The notes under the pieces are model-generated. The model was not told where the DNA came from and searched no databases. It worked only from the letters and a program-made list of their open reading frames with translations. From Palaemon carinicauda (taxonomy: Eukaryota > Arthropoda > Malacostraca > Decapoda > Palaemonidae), in NCBI RefSeq assembly GCF_036898095.1, contig NC_090750.1, forward strand, positions 83,879,416 to 83,943,415: DNA of 64,000 nt, written 5' to 3'. The position numbers were made by a program, and so were the translations under genes. Below, piece by piece: positions 12,301 through 21,333 of the stretch; the first letter of the stretch is position 1, and every line of letters begins with the position of its first letter.

Positions 12301-15300
12301 GATTGTACCCTCAAGCAAGACAACTCTACCCTAAGACAGTGAAAGACCATGGTACAGAGGCTATGGCACTACTCAAGAGTAAAGAACAATGGTTTGATTT
12401 TGGAATGCCCTTCTCCTAGAAGTTCACAACTGTAAAAACCATATGGTACTTTAAGGAAACAAAGTAAAACCACATGGTACTATTGTTACAGGCAAATGAT
12501 TTGTGAAAGTTCATGTCTCACGAAGTCCCATTGAAGAAAAGAGAGGACCATAGAGATGAACACAATCAAGCTGCTGACCCTTAACTGGAGCAAACATAAC
12601 ATGTCTGGCTTATGAGTAGAGGCCAATATATCTTTGTGTCCTATTCCTAAGAAAAGCTCTTTACGACTGCCATCTACATGTTTTTGAAAGATCAGAGCTG
12701 ATGCCTTGATCTCTAAAATCTCTAAAAAGGGAATTACATGGAGCTGTGATGAAATGGGTAATTTTGCAATTCTATAGGGAACTATCTACACTCAATATAT
12801 CTACTTCAATCTAGTGAGAATTCATATTTCCTTCATTATGCAACAGAAACTCGAAGTTTACCTTCAAATTGGAATTCAGTTCTTGGATTTTCCACTTCTG
12901 TTGCCATTGGAAATTGAGTAAAATATAAGCTTTGTATTTAGAACACAATTAAATCTCTTAACTTTGTATTATACAGTGGTATCTTATGTGTACTGTATAC
13001 AATATTCTGTATCAAAACTTTTATACCTTTGTTTATTTTTCAGGGACTAACTATTGTTAAGCCACTTGTCTATGGAAATGTAGCAAGGTATTTTGGTAAG
13101 AAAAGAGAAGAAGATGGCCATACACATGAATGGACAGTTTATGTTAAGCCTTATAATAATGAAGACATGTCAACATACGTTAAAAAGGTGAGGAAATTTT
13201 CCAGTACAGTATATTAATGTTCAAAACCTTCAATTTTAAATATTAAACTTAGCCGGTGAATATATAATAGCTGACTTCTCCGACGGCTCGACAGATTCCA
13301 AAAACTCGCGAGCGATCGCCGTGAAGGTTGCGGGTGTGACCACCAGCGCCGACTATCGGCCTGTCAAGCGTTGCCGCCGCGGCAGGTCTCTCCTTTTCAT
13401 GAGACTCGGCAATTGTCGGACGAGGTTCCTTCAGATGATGAAGTTGCTGATCCCCCTCCTACTGATATTCCTTTGGGGACTTTGTCAGAAGGAGAGGAGC
13501 CTAAAGGTGCTCAGCCCTCTATGGACTTTAAAAAAATCATGCTGATTTTTAAGGATCTTTGTCCGGACCATTTTGTAACTGCTGCTCCTCGTTCGCCTCC
13601 GTCAGAGTTTACGCTAGGCCTAGCTACTTCGAAGCCTTCGTTTACTAAGCCAGTGCTCTCTCGCTCCTCTAAGAGAGCTTTATGTTTGCTAGGCGACTGG
13701 TTGATCACCAGGAGGAGTTTGGGGAAGACAGCCTTTGCTTTGCCTCCTTTTAAACTGGCTTCTAGAGCGAGCGTCTGGTATGACACGGGAGTAGTTCTCG
13801 GCTTGGGAGTTCCTGCCTCTGCCCAGGGAGACTTCTCAAGCCTCGTAGACTCTCCCCGTCGCCTGGCCATGAGACGCTCCAAGATTTTATGGTCGGCTTC
13901 AGAGCTAGACCATCTCCTGTTAGGAGTTTTTTCGAGCGTTTGAAGTTTTTATTTGTTGGATTGGTCCCTGGGAGCCTTAAGTAAGAAGGTCTCTCCAGCT
14001 GTCAATGTATTGCTGTACAATTATGTCATGCATGAACAAAGCTATCAGGGATGGCTCCAATGATCTGACAGCCACGTTCACTGCAGGAACAAGGCTATCA
14101 GGGATGGCTCCAATGATCTGGCAGCCACGTTCACTGCAGGAGTACTTAAGATGTAAGTGCGCTCAATGTGTTCATTGTCAAGACAAACTTCACGATGAAA
14201 ACTACCAAATCTGTCTTGGCAGCAGTAAGGGAAGGCGACTGGATGGTCTCTCTCGACCTTCAGGATGCATACTTCCACATCCTGATTCATCCAAACTTTC
14301 AATAACATCTGAGGTTTGTGGACGGGAAAGTAATGTACCAATGTCGAGCACTGTACTTCGGCCTCATTCCTGCTCCTCTTGTTTTTACAAGGCCCTTGCA
14401 AAATGTAGCAAGCTTTCTACATTTTTTGAGGATTCAGAGCCTCCCTTTATTTTGACGACTGGCTAATCAGGGCGTCGTCATTATATCGCTGTCTTGAGAG
14501 CCTCTAATGGACATTAGACCTAACCAAGGAGCTAGGTCTCATAGTGAACGTAGAGAAGTCGTAACTTACAGTACCCCATCCCAGACTATTCTTTATTTGG
14601 GAATGGAGATACAGTGTCTGATTTTTCGGGCCTTTTCGTCTCCCACAAGAATGGAACAAGCTCTGTTAAAAGTCCTTCACTTGCAAGAGAAAAACAGTTA
14701 CTCTGTAAGAGTTTGAACTAGCCTCGTGGGAACTCTTTCATCGCTGGAGTAGTTTATCTCTCTGGGGAGACTCAACCTATGCCCTCTCCAATTTCACCTA
14801 AACCTTTGGAACAAGGAGAAGGGCTTAGAGAGTATCTCTTTCCCAATCTCCGACTCAGTCTAGACATGTCTGACTTGGTGGGACAGCAACATCAGACTTC
14901 GAGAAGGTCTTTCTCTTGCGATCAAGAACCCAAACCATGTGTTGTTTTCAGATGCATCGGATTTGGGTTAGGGAGCTCCACTGGACAGTCTGGAATGCTC
15001 GGGTCTTTGATCCACGGATCAGAAGGAACTCCATTTAAGGCAAGTAACATCTCTCCTTTGGTGAGATTTGTGCAAGGAAAATGAATGTCTTGGCGGACTG
15101 CCTCAGCAGAAGAGGACAAGTCATCTCCATGGAGTGGACGTTGCATAAGACTGTGTGCGAGAAGCTATGGATGACATGGGGTCAACCCACCATAGATCTT
15201 TTTGTGACTTCACTGACAAAGAGGCTCTCGACTTACTGCTTTCCAGTTCCAGATCCAGGGGCAGCCCACATAGACGCTTTCCTGCTGGACTGGTCTCACC

Positions 15301-18300
15301 TGGACGTTTATGCCTTTCCACCTTTCAAGATCCTAAACAAGGTGCTGCAGAAGTTCACCTCTCACGAAGGGACCAGGTTGACATTGGTTGCTCCACTCTG
15401 GCCCGCGAGAGAGTGGTTCACAGAGGTACTTCTATGGCTGGTAGACGTTCCAAGAAGTCTGCCGTTACGGATGGATCTCTTGCGACAGCCTCACGTAAAG
15501 AGATTTTATCAAAGCCTCACCACGCTTCGTCTAACTGCCTTCAGACTATCGAAAGACTCTCTTGAGCTCGAAGGTTTTCGAAGGAGGCAGCTAGAGCGAT
15601 CGCGAGGGCTAGAAGATCCTCTACCATCAGGACCTATCAGTCGAAATGGGAGGTATTTAGAGACTGGTGCAAGTCCTCCTCTATTTCCTCTTCCAAGTGC
15701 CTCTGTAGCGCAGATTGCGAATTTTCTGCCTTATCTGAGAAACGGTCGCTCCCTCTCTGCATCCACCATTAAAGGCTACAGAAGCATGTTAGCTTCTGTT
15801 TTCAGGCATAAGGGTTTGGATCTTTCTAATAACAAAGATCTCCAAGACCTGCTTAAGTCTTTCGAGACTTCCAAGGAGCGTCATATTTCGACTCCTGCTT
15901 GGAACTTGGACGTGGTCCTACAGTTCCTTATGTCAGACAGGTTTGAACCATTAAATTCAGCCTCCCTGAAGGATCTTACCCTCAAGACACTTTTTTTTTG
16001 GTGAGCTTGGCTTCGGCTAAAAGGGTTAGTGAGATACATGCTTTTAGCAAGAACATCGGTTTCTCCGCTAATAAAGCAGTATGCGCTCTTCAACTTGGTT
16101 TTTTTGGCCAAGAATGAACTTCCGTCTCGTCCTTGGCCTAAATCATTTGAAATCCCCAGTCTTTCTGAGATTGTGGGGAATGAAGTTGAAAGAGTGCTGT
16201 GCCCCGTTAGAGCTCTTAAATTTGGTTTATCCAGAACTAAACCGCGACGAGGTTGTTCAGAGGCTTTATGGTGCTCCTTTAAAAAGCCCTCTTTGCCTAT
16301 GTCTAAGAATGCGTGGTCTTATTTTATTAGACTTTTGATTCGGGAGGCACACTCTCAATTAAGTGAGAGGGATCATAATTTACTTAAAGTCAAGGCTCAT
16401 GAAGTTAGAGCGATAGCAACTTCTGTAGCGTTTAAGCAAAATAGACCCATTAAAAGTATTATGGACGCGACCTTTTGGAGAGGCAAGTCGGTTTTCGCTT
16501 TATATTACTTGAAAGATGTCCAGACTCTTTATGAGGACTGCTACACACTGGGACCATTCGTAGCAGCGAGTGCAGTAGTGGGTGAAGGCTCTACCACTAC
16601 ATTCCCTTAATCCCAATATCCTTTTAATCTACTCTTGAAATTTTTAATCTTATTTTGGGTTGTACGTGAGACTAAGAAGTCTTTCGCAATCTTTTTGATT
16701 TGGCGGGTGGTCAAAATATTGTTTCTTGAGAGCGCCCAGATTAAGGGTATTGATGAGGTCCTGTTATAGGGGTGTTCACCCTGGTTATAGCAGATCCTGG
16801 GAGTCTTTCAGCATCCTAAGAGGATCGCTGGGCTTCGTGAGGATAGCGGACTAATGAGGCAGAGTAATAATCAGAGTCTGCTTCCTTACCAGGTACCTAT
16901 ACTTAAGTCTGTTTTTTGAATAATTGTCAAAAACTCTTGAGCATATACGCCTTTATTGTATTAATACTGGTCTCTACCCACCACTATGGGTGTGAATCAG
17001 CTATTATATATTCACCGGCTAAGTTTAATATTTAAAAATGATATTTTGATTATAAAATAAATTTTTGAATATACTTACCCGGTGAATATATAAATTAAAG
17101 GCCCTCCCTTCCTCCCCGATAGAGACCTAGGGGACTGAGAAGAACTGGAGATGTTTACAAGTATATGCGGTATCTGGCCGATAGTCGGCGCTGGTGGTCA
17201 CACCCGCAACCTTCACGGCGATCGCTCGCGAGTTTTTGGAATCTGTCGAGCCGTCAGAGACGTCAGCTATTATATATTCACCGGGTAAGTATATTCAAAA
17301 ATTTATTTTATAATCAAAATATCATTATTAATTTTTGAACACACATTTAGACTTACTATACCAGCTTATGTGATAACTAAGTTTTACTTTTGAAAGCCTA
17401 AAGTCTACTTGTCCCCAAGATGTTTATACAAGGCTAATTAAATGGACAGCCTTATGTCTCTATGTAATCCTTGTCTTAAATAAACCAGGAAATGGAGGAG
17501 AAGGGTTAATATAATAACCTCCAAAAAGATGGAAGATTATGGGAATCATGGAGGTAGCTTGTAAACCAATCAGCCTATAAATATTGGAATTAATAGTTTG
17601 TATGTCATGAGGCTGCTGATGGTATTTTCTGTAGTTGGAATAGTCCCTACACTAATAGGCCAGAAGAAGACTGTCTTGTAGTGATTAAAAATATAATTTA
17701 GTGAAGATAAATCAAGATGGTGCAGTTGTGTTTTTGTACACAAGAGTAGGTTATTGAATTTTTTGATCGAAAACTGTTTTGTTTACTAGTAATGGGATGG
17801 TTGTTAAACATTTTCTTTTTTTATTTAAAACTTTTTAACTTTTTCCAGTTACTATAAGCTTCATACTTATATTCAATTTAATTGAGTTTGAAGAATTCTC
17901 GTAACTTTATTTTTCTCATACTTTCGTTCATGAAAAGGTGTTTGAATTTAATTGAAAGTATGCAAACGGCTCCCATGGGGATTAAAATTTAACCGAGGAT
18001 AAACTGTTTGTTTTACATAATGTCTAATCTTTTAGAATTGTTCTGCCTTTTACAATGCTTGATCATATTTATAACATTGTAAAAGGAAAGATGAAGCAGA
18101 ATTTGTTCATTAAGACAAACAATGTAAAATAATTTTCTGAAAAATAGGAATCTGATGTACACATATTATTGGCTGTAAGTTATGATCCTGAGCATAGTGC
18201 TCCAGTTCATAAGTAGGAAAACTCAAAGCAGCATTGTCTTGAGGTATAAAGGTTTCTGTTGGATGAGATCTACGTAAAGAATTAGTGTAATCTTAAGAGT

Positions 18301-19992
18301 GTAGGCATAAAACTACTGATTTTTTTTTTATAAACTTACTGTTCCTTTCAGATTCACTTCAAATTGCACGAAAGTTATGCCAATCAAAACAGAGTACTGA
18401 CGGAACCACCTTATGAGGTTACAGAAACAGGATGGGGTGAATTTGAAATTGTCATCAAAATTTTCTTTCATGATCCAAATGAGAGACCTGTAAGTATTTA
18501 TTGTTGTTATTGGAATGTTGAATTTTAAATAAGATTATTATCAATATGGTTGATATAATTTGAAGAAATATTTCTATTGATAAATATGTGAGTTTTGTCT
18601 ACTGTCTAAATGATTGAAAACATTTAGCATTCTCTGTCTCTATTTGTGTTTTCAACTTTACTAAAGAAATGCAAGGTTTTGTACTGTTTACTCATAATTC
18701 ATGGTTTTCAGGTAAAAATTTACCACATCTTGAAGTTGTTCCAGTCAGCACCTGGAACAACACCGCCTGTTGTACCAACAGATCTCAAAAAGCCGCTTGT
18801 CTCCGAATTTTATGAAGAATTGATCTTTCAAGACCCTTCAGCTATGATGCGGCAGTTGTTGACAAACACAAGACAACTTAAGCTGGGGGAATACAAGCAT
18901 GACACAGATTGTAAGTGTGACTTTTCTAACCTTTGTTACAGTACTATCTCAATCTTCATTCATTTTTAATTGTTTATAACTTTTTAAATTCCAAATCCAT
19001 CATTCATGTACAGCCCACATTTGTGGTCTTTGAATAACCCAGGTAATACAATTTTTTGTCTTAAGGACCCACAGGTTAAATATTGACTTTTATATCTTAC
19101 GCAGTTTTTGCATTATTGATTTGATTTAAGTCTGTCTGAAATAAAAGTAATTTTAGTATTTCCCGACTTACAAAAATACAAATTTTGAATATTTTCTCTG
19201 AGGTCTCCCACCTAATGCTAACCTCCATTGTCACTTTCAGTGGATGAATTTTATTCTTTTTTGATAAAATGCATTTTAATATGCTGTACAGTACTGTAGA
19301 TTCGTGATCTAGTCAAGTAATTTAGCTAAGAAGTCATTCACTTAATTGGCTTTTCAATAACTTAAAGAAGCTCTTAAAAGAACATTAATTATCTGTTAGC
19401 CAGATTATTTGCTATTTAGTATGGCAATTTAAAGATAATTAAAAGCAATATAACGCAAGTGAAAAATGGATAATGCAGAATGAACTCATGATGCAAATAA
19501 AAGATATAGGAAAACAAAGTAGGAGAATAGAGACAAAATGTATACCTCGTAAACTTGTGGCAAGCTTACGAATACACTAAACATGAACTTATGATGGAAA
19601 TAGAAGCTATAGGAAAAAAAAGTAGGAGAATAGAGACAAAATTTATACCTCACAAATTTCTGTTAAGCTTATGAATACACTAAACAAAAGCACAACAAAC
19701 AAGATCCTATGGACATACAAAAGCCAAGACTTTGGGGATGGTACTGCAATTGCTTTATTTATGATTATCAGGGGGATTTGAGCCAGTATAAATCTGATTG
19801 CTCTTTTTTTCAGTTGAAGAGAAAAAAGATAAAACTCTGAAAAATCTCATCAATGCCAAGGAGAAGATATCAGCGGAGATTGTGGATTTACGAGAGAAGA
19901 TCAAACTGGCCAAAGATACAATTACAAAATTCAAAGATGACATTAATAAGTGCCAATCGGAGATAGCCATTGATGTATCAGGTTTGTCTTGA
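6142..19992 (+). CDS. YEATS4: YEATS domain-containing protein 4 (GAS41), five coding exons with intervening introns
   Basis: Coding exons are 6142-6306, 13044-13187, 18352-18489, 18712-18910 and 19814-19992; joined they give 274 residues ending in TGA. In the family this protein reads acetylated/acylated histone lysines in the nucleus as a shared subunit of the TIP60/NuA4 and SRCAP (SWR1-type) complexes. Residues about 50-190 form the YEATS domain, with [19 protein letters not shown] and ETGWGEFEI blocks. Aromatic-cage and pocket residues expected from human GAS41 are present: His81, Ser111, Tyr112 and Trp131. Residues 216-265 are a heptad-like Lys/Glu/Leu coiled coil. Vertebrate GAS41 is about 227 residues; the excess is a 38-residue Gln/Pro-rich N-terminal extension. 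Introns 1 and 2 each contain a sense-oriented DIRS element. All junctions are GT-AG and in phase. Confidence 0.95.
6352..6447 (+). other. YEATS4 intron 1, host part before DIRS-A
   Basis: Short host intron sequence between exon 1 and the DIRS-A left end. No other feature is seen. Confidence 0.5.
6471..6623 (+). repeat. DIRS-A left inverted terminal repeat
   Basis: Reverse complement of 11844-12000 with few mismatches. Shared blocks include GTTGCTCGACAGACAAAAAA, ACTCGCCAGCGATCGCTATA, CGGGTGTGCCCACCAGCGCC and GTAAACAAAGACTCA. In DIRS elements the ITRs template completion of the linear cDNA ends during circle formation. Confidence 0.92.
6826..9149 (+). CDS. DIRS-A ORF1, gag-like, frameshifted near its N terminus
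   Basis: The most plausible start is the ATG at 6826 (AAAATGG context). This frame opens with a Cys/His-rich segment (CNARDCHRR), then loses homology near 6915; the matching continuation, with further Cys pairs (CSNC, CEEC), is in the third frame, which then runs open to the TGA at 9147-9149. The ORF is therefore broken by a single small indel. The bulk is Ser/Pro/Gln/Val-rich and probably disordered to about 8270, followed by an acidic stretch ([16 protein letters not shown]), a conserved structured block from about 8340 to 8960 that recurs in DIRS-B, and an Arg/Gly/Ser/Lys-rich basic tail that could bind nucleic acid. This is the usual place and composition of DIRS gag. It overlaps the RT frame by about 90 bases. 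Confidence 0.8.
9061..10593 (+). CDS. DIRS-A reverse transcriptase-RNase H
   Basis: A continuous 510-codon frame. RT motif A is at residues 172-184 ([13 protein letters not shown], catalytic Asp174), motif B at 206-219 ([14 protein letters not shown]) and motif C at 238-241 (YLDD). An RNase H domain follows with the expected acidic residues: Asp382 in [12 protein letters not shown], Glu414 in [10 protein letters not shown], Asp439 in [11 protein letters not shown] and Asp490 in [11 protein letters not shown]. So polymerase and RNase H residues look intact. The first bases overlap gag in another frame and no good ATG precedes the homologous region, so initiation (frameshift or reinitiation) is unresolved. 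Compared with DIRS-B, the frame ends early because about 330 bp coding for a methyltransferase-like domain are missing after 'TEWTL'. Confidence 0.9.
   Translation: MAEPPAEEVLVPKGSEGRGKDPSPLRAESDCPQLQTAVGARLKNFWQAWEKRGADQQSVKLLREGYKIPFVRKPPLATSPIDLSPRYREEKKRQALKLEVSLLLEKGAVVKVSDLQSPGFYNRLFLVSKKTGGWRPVLDVSALNVFVTKTKFSMETTKSVLAAVRKEDWMVSLDLRDAYFHIPIHSDSQPFLRFVFEDVVYQFRALCFGLSTAPLVFTRLMRNVAKFLHLSDIRASLYLDDWLLRASSSRRCLKDLKWTLDLTKELGLLVNLEKSQLVPSQTILYLGMEIHSQAFRAFPSAPRIDQALLSIQKMLKKERCSVRLWMSLVGTLSSLEQFVSLGRLHLRPLQFHLAFHWKKDKTLEAVSIQISVQIPNHVLFSDASDLGWGATLDGRECSGLWNSSQRSMHINCKELLAVHLALKSFEYLLRGKVVEVNSDNTTALAYISKQGGTHSLTLYEIARDLLIWSKGRDISLVTRFIQGDLNVIADCLSRKGQVIPTEWTLYVSHT
10556..11641 (+). CDS. 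DIRS-A tyrosine recombinase, truncated (catalytic Tyr lost)
   Basis: The second frame is open from 10556 to the TAA at 11639-11641; the first ATG is 10880, but homology to DIRS-B starts earlier ([20 protein letters not shown], then [10 protein letters not shown]). The N-terminal core-binding half is followed by a catalytic half containing SAKRVSEI (first Arg) and [11 protein letters not shown] (His-x-x-Arg). After DATYW the frame switches into unrelated residues and ends. DIRS-B continues here with FALYYLKDV, which carries the nucleophilic tyrosine, so this enzyme should be unable to cleave DNA. It overlaps the 3' end of the RT-RNase H frame. Confidence 0.85.
   Translation, partial: FQPNGPSTSATRKEGTPKPPRSSSDCLQTIERLSRARGFSKEAASAIARARRASTIRVYQSKWEVFRDWCKSVSVSSTSTSVAQIADFLLYLRKGRSLSAPTIKGYRSMLASVFRHRGLDLSNNKDLQDLLKSFETTKERRLATPGWNLDVVLRFLMSDRFEPLQSASLKDLTLKTLFLVCLASAKRVSEIHAFSKNIGFSSEKATCSLQLGFLAKNELPSRPWPKSFDIPSLSEIVGNELERVLCPVRALKFYLDRTKPLRGQSEALWCSVKKPSLPMSKNALSYFIRLLIREAHSHLSEEDRSLLKVKTHEVRAVATSVAFKQNRSLQSIMDATYWRSRLPYQVPIYFVFVILITSKMK
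11706..11800 (+). repeat. DIRS-A internal complementary region
   Basis: The first half (CAGCTATTATATATTCACCG, then GCTAAGTTAAATATTTAAA) is the reverse complement of the element's outer left end; the second half (AATGATATTTTAATTATAAA through ATATACTTACCCGGTG) is the reverse complement of the outer right end. This is the DIRS signature that joins both ends in a circular intermediate. Confidence 0.92.
11844..12000 (-). repeat. DIRS-A right inverted terminal repeat
   Basis: Inverted partner of 6471-6623. Beyond it, 12001-12046 is the outer right end that pairs with the internal complementary region. Confidence 0.92.
12067..12420 (-). repeat. SINE-like family S1, copy in YEATS4 intron 1
   Basis: ATTATTATTAC, then GCTAAGCTACAACCCTATTT, AAAGCAGGATGCTATAA, CAACAGGGAAAAATAGCCCA and later CCTCAAGCAAGACAACTCTA match the other S1 copies. 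The (ATT)n end lies at the left, so the 3' tail orientation is minus. The remainder of intron 1 to 13043 has no recognised feature. Confidence 0.8.
12421..13043 (+). other. YEATS4 intron 1, 3' part; nothing recognised
   Basis: AT-rich intron sequence ending in the polypyrimidine tract and acceptor TTTATTTTTCAG at 13032-13043. No gene or clear repeat is seen. Confidence 0.5.
13044..13187 (+). CDS. YEATS4: YEATS4 coding exon 2
   Basis: 48 codons, phase 0 at both ends, from the TTTTTCAG acceptor to the AAG|GTGAGG donor. Encodes [17 protein letters not shown] and the [13 protein letters not shown] block of the YEATS beta-sandwich, including pocket residue His81. Confidence 0.97.
13256..13365 (+). 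repeat. DIRS-B left inverted terminal repeat
   Basis: GTGAATATATAATAGCTGAC followed by CGACGGCTCGACAGATTCC, AACTCGCGAGCGATCGCCGT and CACCAGCGCCGACTATCGGC is the reverse complement of 17170-17284. Confidence 0.9.
13380..14155 (+). pseudogene. DIRS-B gag remnant
   Basis: Corresponds to the C-terminal third of the DIRS-A gag (from the acidic block through [20 protein letters not shown] and [12 protein letters not shown]). The frame from 13371 is open to 13943, then broken. It carries an insertion relative to DIRS-A (about 14 codons plus flanking sequence, 13597-13715). A 53-bp tandem duplication at about 14041-14146 disrupts it further. Confidence 0.8.
14160..15080 (+). pseudogene. DIRS-B reverse transcriptase-RNase H remnant
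   Basis: Recognisable blocks in shifting frames: '[13 protein letters not shown]' at about 14240-14280, the 'TTTATTTTGACGACTGGC' motif-C region at about 14446-14463, '[12 protein letters not shown]' at about 14580-14613 and an RNase H 'SDASDLG' segment near 14948. Multiple stops and indels mean it cannot encode an enzyme. Confidence 0.8.
15081..16004 (+). pseudogene. DIRS-B RNase H end, methyltransferase-like region and recombinase N-terminal half
   Basis: One open frame of 307 codons. It starts at the last RNase H motif (NVLADCLSR) and continues into [27 protein letters not shown] and [12 protein letters not shown], the region after RNase H that in DIRS elements is described as a DAM-like methyltransferase domain. 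From about residue 205 it reads as recombinase core-binding sequence ([20 protein letters not shown]). In DIRS-A these two parts are in different frames; a one-base insertion near 15700 has merged them here. The frame ends at a poly-T run (15991-15999) that appears expanded relative to DIRS-A. Confidence 0.75.
16029..16610 (+). CDS. DIRS-B tyrosine recombinase catalytic domain (fragment with intact His-x-x-Arg and Tyr)
   Basis: Open frame to the TAA at 16608-16610. Contains [17 protein letters not shown] (His-x-x-Arg) and, about 50 residues on, [15 protein letters not shown] with the candidate nucleophilic Tyr, then [11 protein letters not shown]. The first catalytic arginine (SAKRVSEI) is encoded just upstream in the frame interrupted by the poly-T slip. 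The start shown is the beginning of the open frame, not a true start codon. Confidence 0.75.
   Translation: MRYMLLARTSVSPLIKQYALFNLVFLAKNELPSRPWPKSFEIPSLSEIVGNEVERVLCPVRALKFGLSRTKPRRGCSEALWCSFKKPSLPMSKNAWSYFIRLLIREAHSQLSERDHNLLKVKAHEVRAIATSVAFKQNRPIKSIMDATFWRGKSVFALYYLKDVQTLYEDCYTLGPFVAASAVVGEGSTTTFP
16611..16992 (+). other. DIRS-B 3' untranslated region
   Basis: Non-coding element sequence between recombinase and internal complementary region. Its last part (CTTCCTTACCAGGTACCTAT, then CTGGTCTCTACCCACC) is shared with DIRS-A, whereas about 390 bp before it are deleted in DIRS-A. Confidence 0.7.
16993..17085 (+). repeat. DIRS-B internal complementary region
   Basis: Equivalent to 11706-11800 and complementary to the outer ends of DIRS-B (TTTAATATTTAAA pairs with the left end; TTTGATTATAAAATAAA with the right end). 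Confidence 0.9.
17160..17326 (-). repeat. DIRS-B right inverted terminal repeat and outer end
   Basis: Inverted partner of 13256-13365 followed by the outer right end ATATTCAAAAATTTATTTTA. Confidence 0.9.
17327..18351 (+). other. YEATS4 intron 2, 3' part; nothing recognised
   Basis: AT-rich intron with a small inverted pair (about 18040-18090: TGCCTTTTACAATG versus CATTGTAAAAGGAAAG) and an acceptor TTCCTTTCAG at 18342-18351. Confidence 0.5.
18352..18489 (+). CDS. YEATS4: YEATS4 coding exon 3
   Basis: 46 codons, phase 0, donor CCT|GTAAGT. Encodes [13 protein letters not shown] and [17 protein letters not shown], including Ser111, Tyr112 and Trp131 of the acyl-lysine pocket. Confidence 0.97.
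18712..18910 (+). CDS. YEATS4: YEATS4 coding exon 4
   Basis: Acceptor TGGTTTTCAG, donor GATT|GTAAGT, ends in phase 1. Encodes [12 protein letters not shown], a divergent loop ([14 protein letters not shown]), then [17 protein letters not shown] and [15 protein letters not shown], the end of the YEATS fold. Confidence 0.97.
18911..19813 (+). other. YEATS4 intron 4
   Basis: GT-AG intron. It contains a degenerate tandem duplication of about 115 bp: two segments at about 19470-19555 and 19585-19685 share 'AAAATAAAAG..ATAGGAAAA', AGTAGGAGAATAGAGACAAA and TATGAATACACTAAAC-like blocks. No exon is seen. Confidence 0.6.
19814..19992 (+). CDS. YEATS4: YEATS4 coding exon 5 (coiled coil and stop)
   Basis: Begins after CTTTTTTTCAG; the split Phe216 codon is restored in phase. 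Encodes 59 residues of coiled coil ([20 protein letters not shown] and following) ending DVSGLS and TGA. The length matches the vertebrate C terminus. A weak donor CAG|GTTTGT lies eight bases before the stop; use of it with an acceptor at 20956 would still terminate at once, so the end of the protein is robust. Confidence 0.93.
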
Positions 19993-21333
19993 ATGTTCAT
20001 AATTCTGTATTATAATTATAAGGTACAATACTTTCACTGGGCCACTTGGGGGAAATTTTTTAACTGTCATGGGATTTTTAATATATTTTGTGTGAGAAAA
20101 AAAGATAGTTATTTCATAATAGATTACAGGGGGGAAATTCTGATCCTAGATACAGTAAGTGTAAAATGTCAAAGAATGTGACACAATTCCGCAGTTCCAG
20201 AGGGTTTTTGTCTATGAATTGTCATATACTGTTGGTTGGTTTTAGGAGTCATAATGTATGCCTACATGAGTGTTATAACTTTTAAGACTATAAAACAATT
20301 ATCACTTTTAAGACCATAAAACAATTTTTTATAGAACTATTAACTCTATGTTGATAAAAGTTTTTTTTTTTTCTTTTTCTCTTTTTTGTAAGATTTTAAC
20401 ATAGACATGATATGAAATTACATTCAAGAGAATAAGTTAGGGTATTTACCTTGTCATATATTTCAGGGTTATGCAAAAGCAAATGTATAGTCAAGTATAT
20501 TAAAAATTAGCAACTGTACTCTAATTATATTGTAAATTCATAAAACTATAGTTTCATAGTTTTATACTGAAGTAACATTCAAGTGCTTAGAGTAAGTTTG
20601 CCTAAAGATTTATATTTAAGGTTAGAAGTTTTTCACATCAAGGTCATTGGTGATTATAAGGTATATTAATAAAATATGATGTCACTCATAACAAGGTTGT
20701 GGTTTCAGCCTACTTTAAAGTTTCCATGTAGAAAATTCGATATTTTTTGTAGACTATCTTGTTTTTATATTTGTAATTAAACTTTACTTTGTGTCATTTG
20801 TCAAATATTAAATTGATTATAAGTGGTTACACCTGTATCAATGTACATTTTAAATCACTCTTTTGGTGTATTTAATAAGAATCCCACTTCACATAGGGAT
20901 GCTTTTGTAGAAGTTGTTGACTAAAATCATGATTATATGTAATACATACTTTGCAGTTTAGATCAGCAGAGGCTCTTGATGATCTTTGCATATGTCTCTA
21001 CTTTGTGGAGGATAATTTCAAGATAAAAGAAAAACTAGAGCATAATAAAGATAAAGATAGTGGAAGAGTAAATCCTAAATCTTGCATTTGCTTCCTGATT
21101 CAAGAACTTATTTTGAAACTTGCAGATTTATTAAATCAAGTGTAAATCAATAAAAAGAATTATTATTAGATATTAGACAGTATGGTAATAAAGTTGTAAA
21201 ACTTATGTAATACAGTAGTCTTGGCTGTCTTCATTGGAATTAAATTGTTAAGATTTTTTAGTGATATTCTCATTCATGTTTGTGGGAAGAGTTAATTGTA
21301 AGTACAGTACTATGTATCATACAATACAATACA
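19993..21333 (+). other. YEATS4 3' UTR and downstream flank
   Basis: AATAAA hexamers occur at 20669, about 21147 and about 21186; any may be the YEATS4 poly(A) signal. A 62-codon open stretch at 20957-21145 follows an acceptor-like ACTTTGCAG but has no homology I recognise and is out of phase with YEATS4. No other gene is seen. Confidence 0.45.

Larger units (their letters stand above)
13234..17326 (+). mobile_element. DIRS-B: internally deleted DIRS element in YEATS4 intron 2
   Basis: Same family and orientation as DIRS-A, with ITRs at about 13256-13365 and 17160-17284 and an internal complementary region at 16993-17085. Compared with DIRS-A, most of gag is deleted right after the left ITR, the gag-RT junction is deleted (gag sequence at about 14150 jumps into mid-RT), RT is riddled with stops and frameshifts, and part of RNase H is missing. 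The methyltransferase-like region and the recombinase C terminus, both absent from DIRS-A, are present. Its ITR sequence differs from DIRS-A (CTCGCGAGCGATCGCCGTGA versus CTCGCCAGCGATCGCTATAC), so the two are separate insertions, not a duplication. Confidence 0.9.

Noticed and set aside
13234..17326. DIRS-B as a segmental duplicate of DIRS-A
   Set aside because: ITR sequences differ and host flanks are unrelated, so it is an independent insertion.
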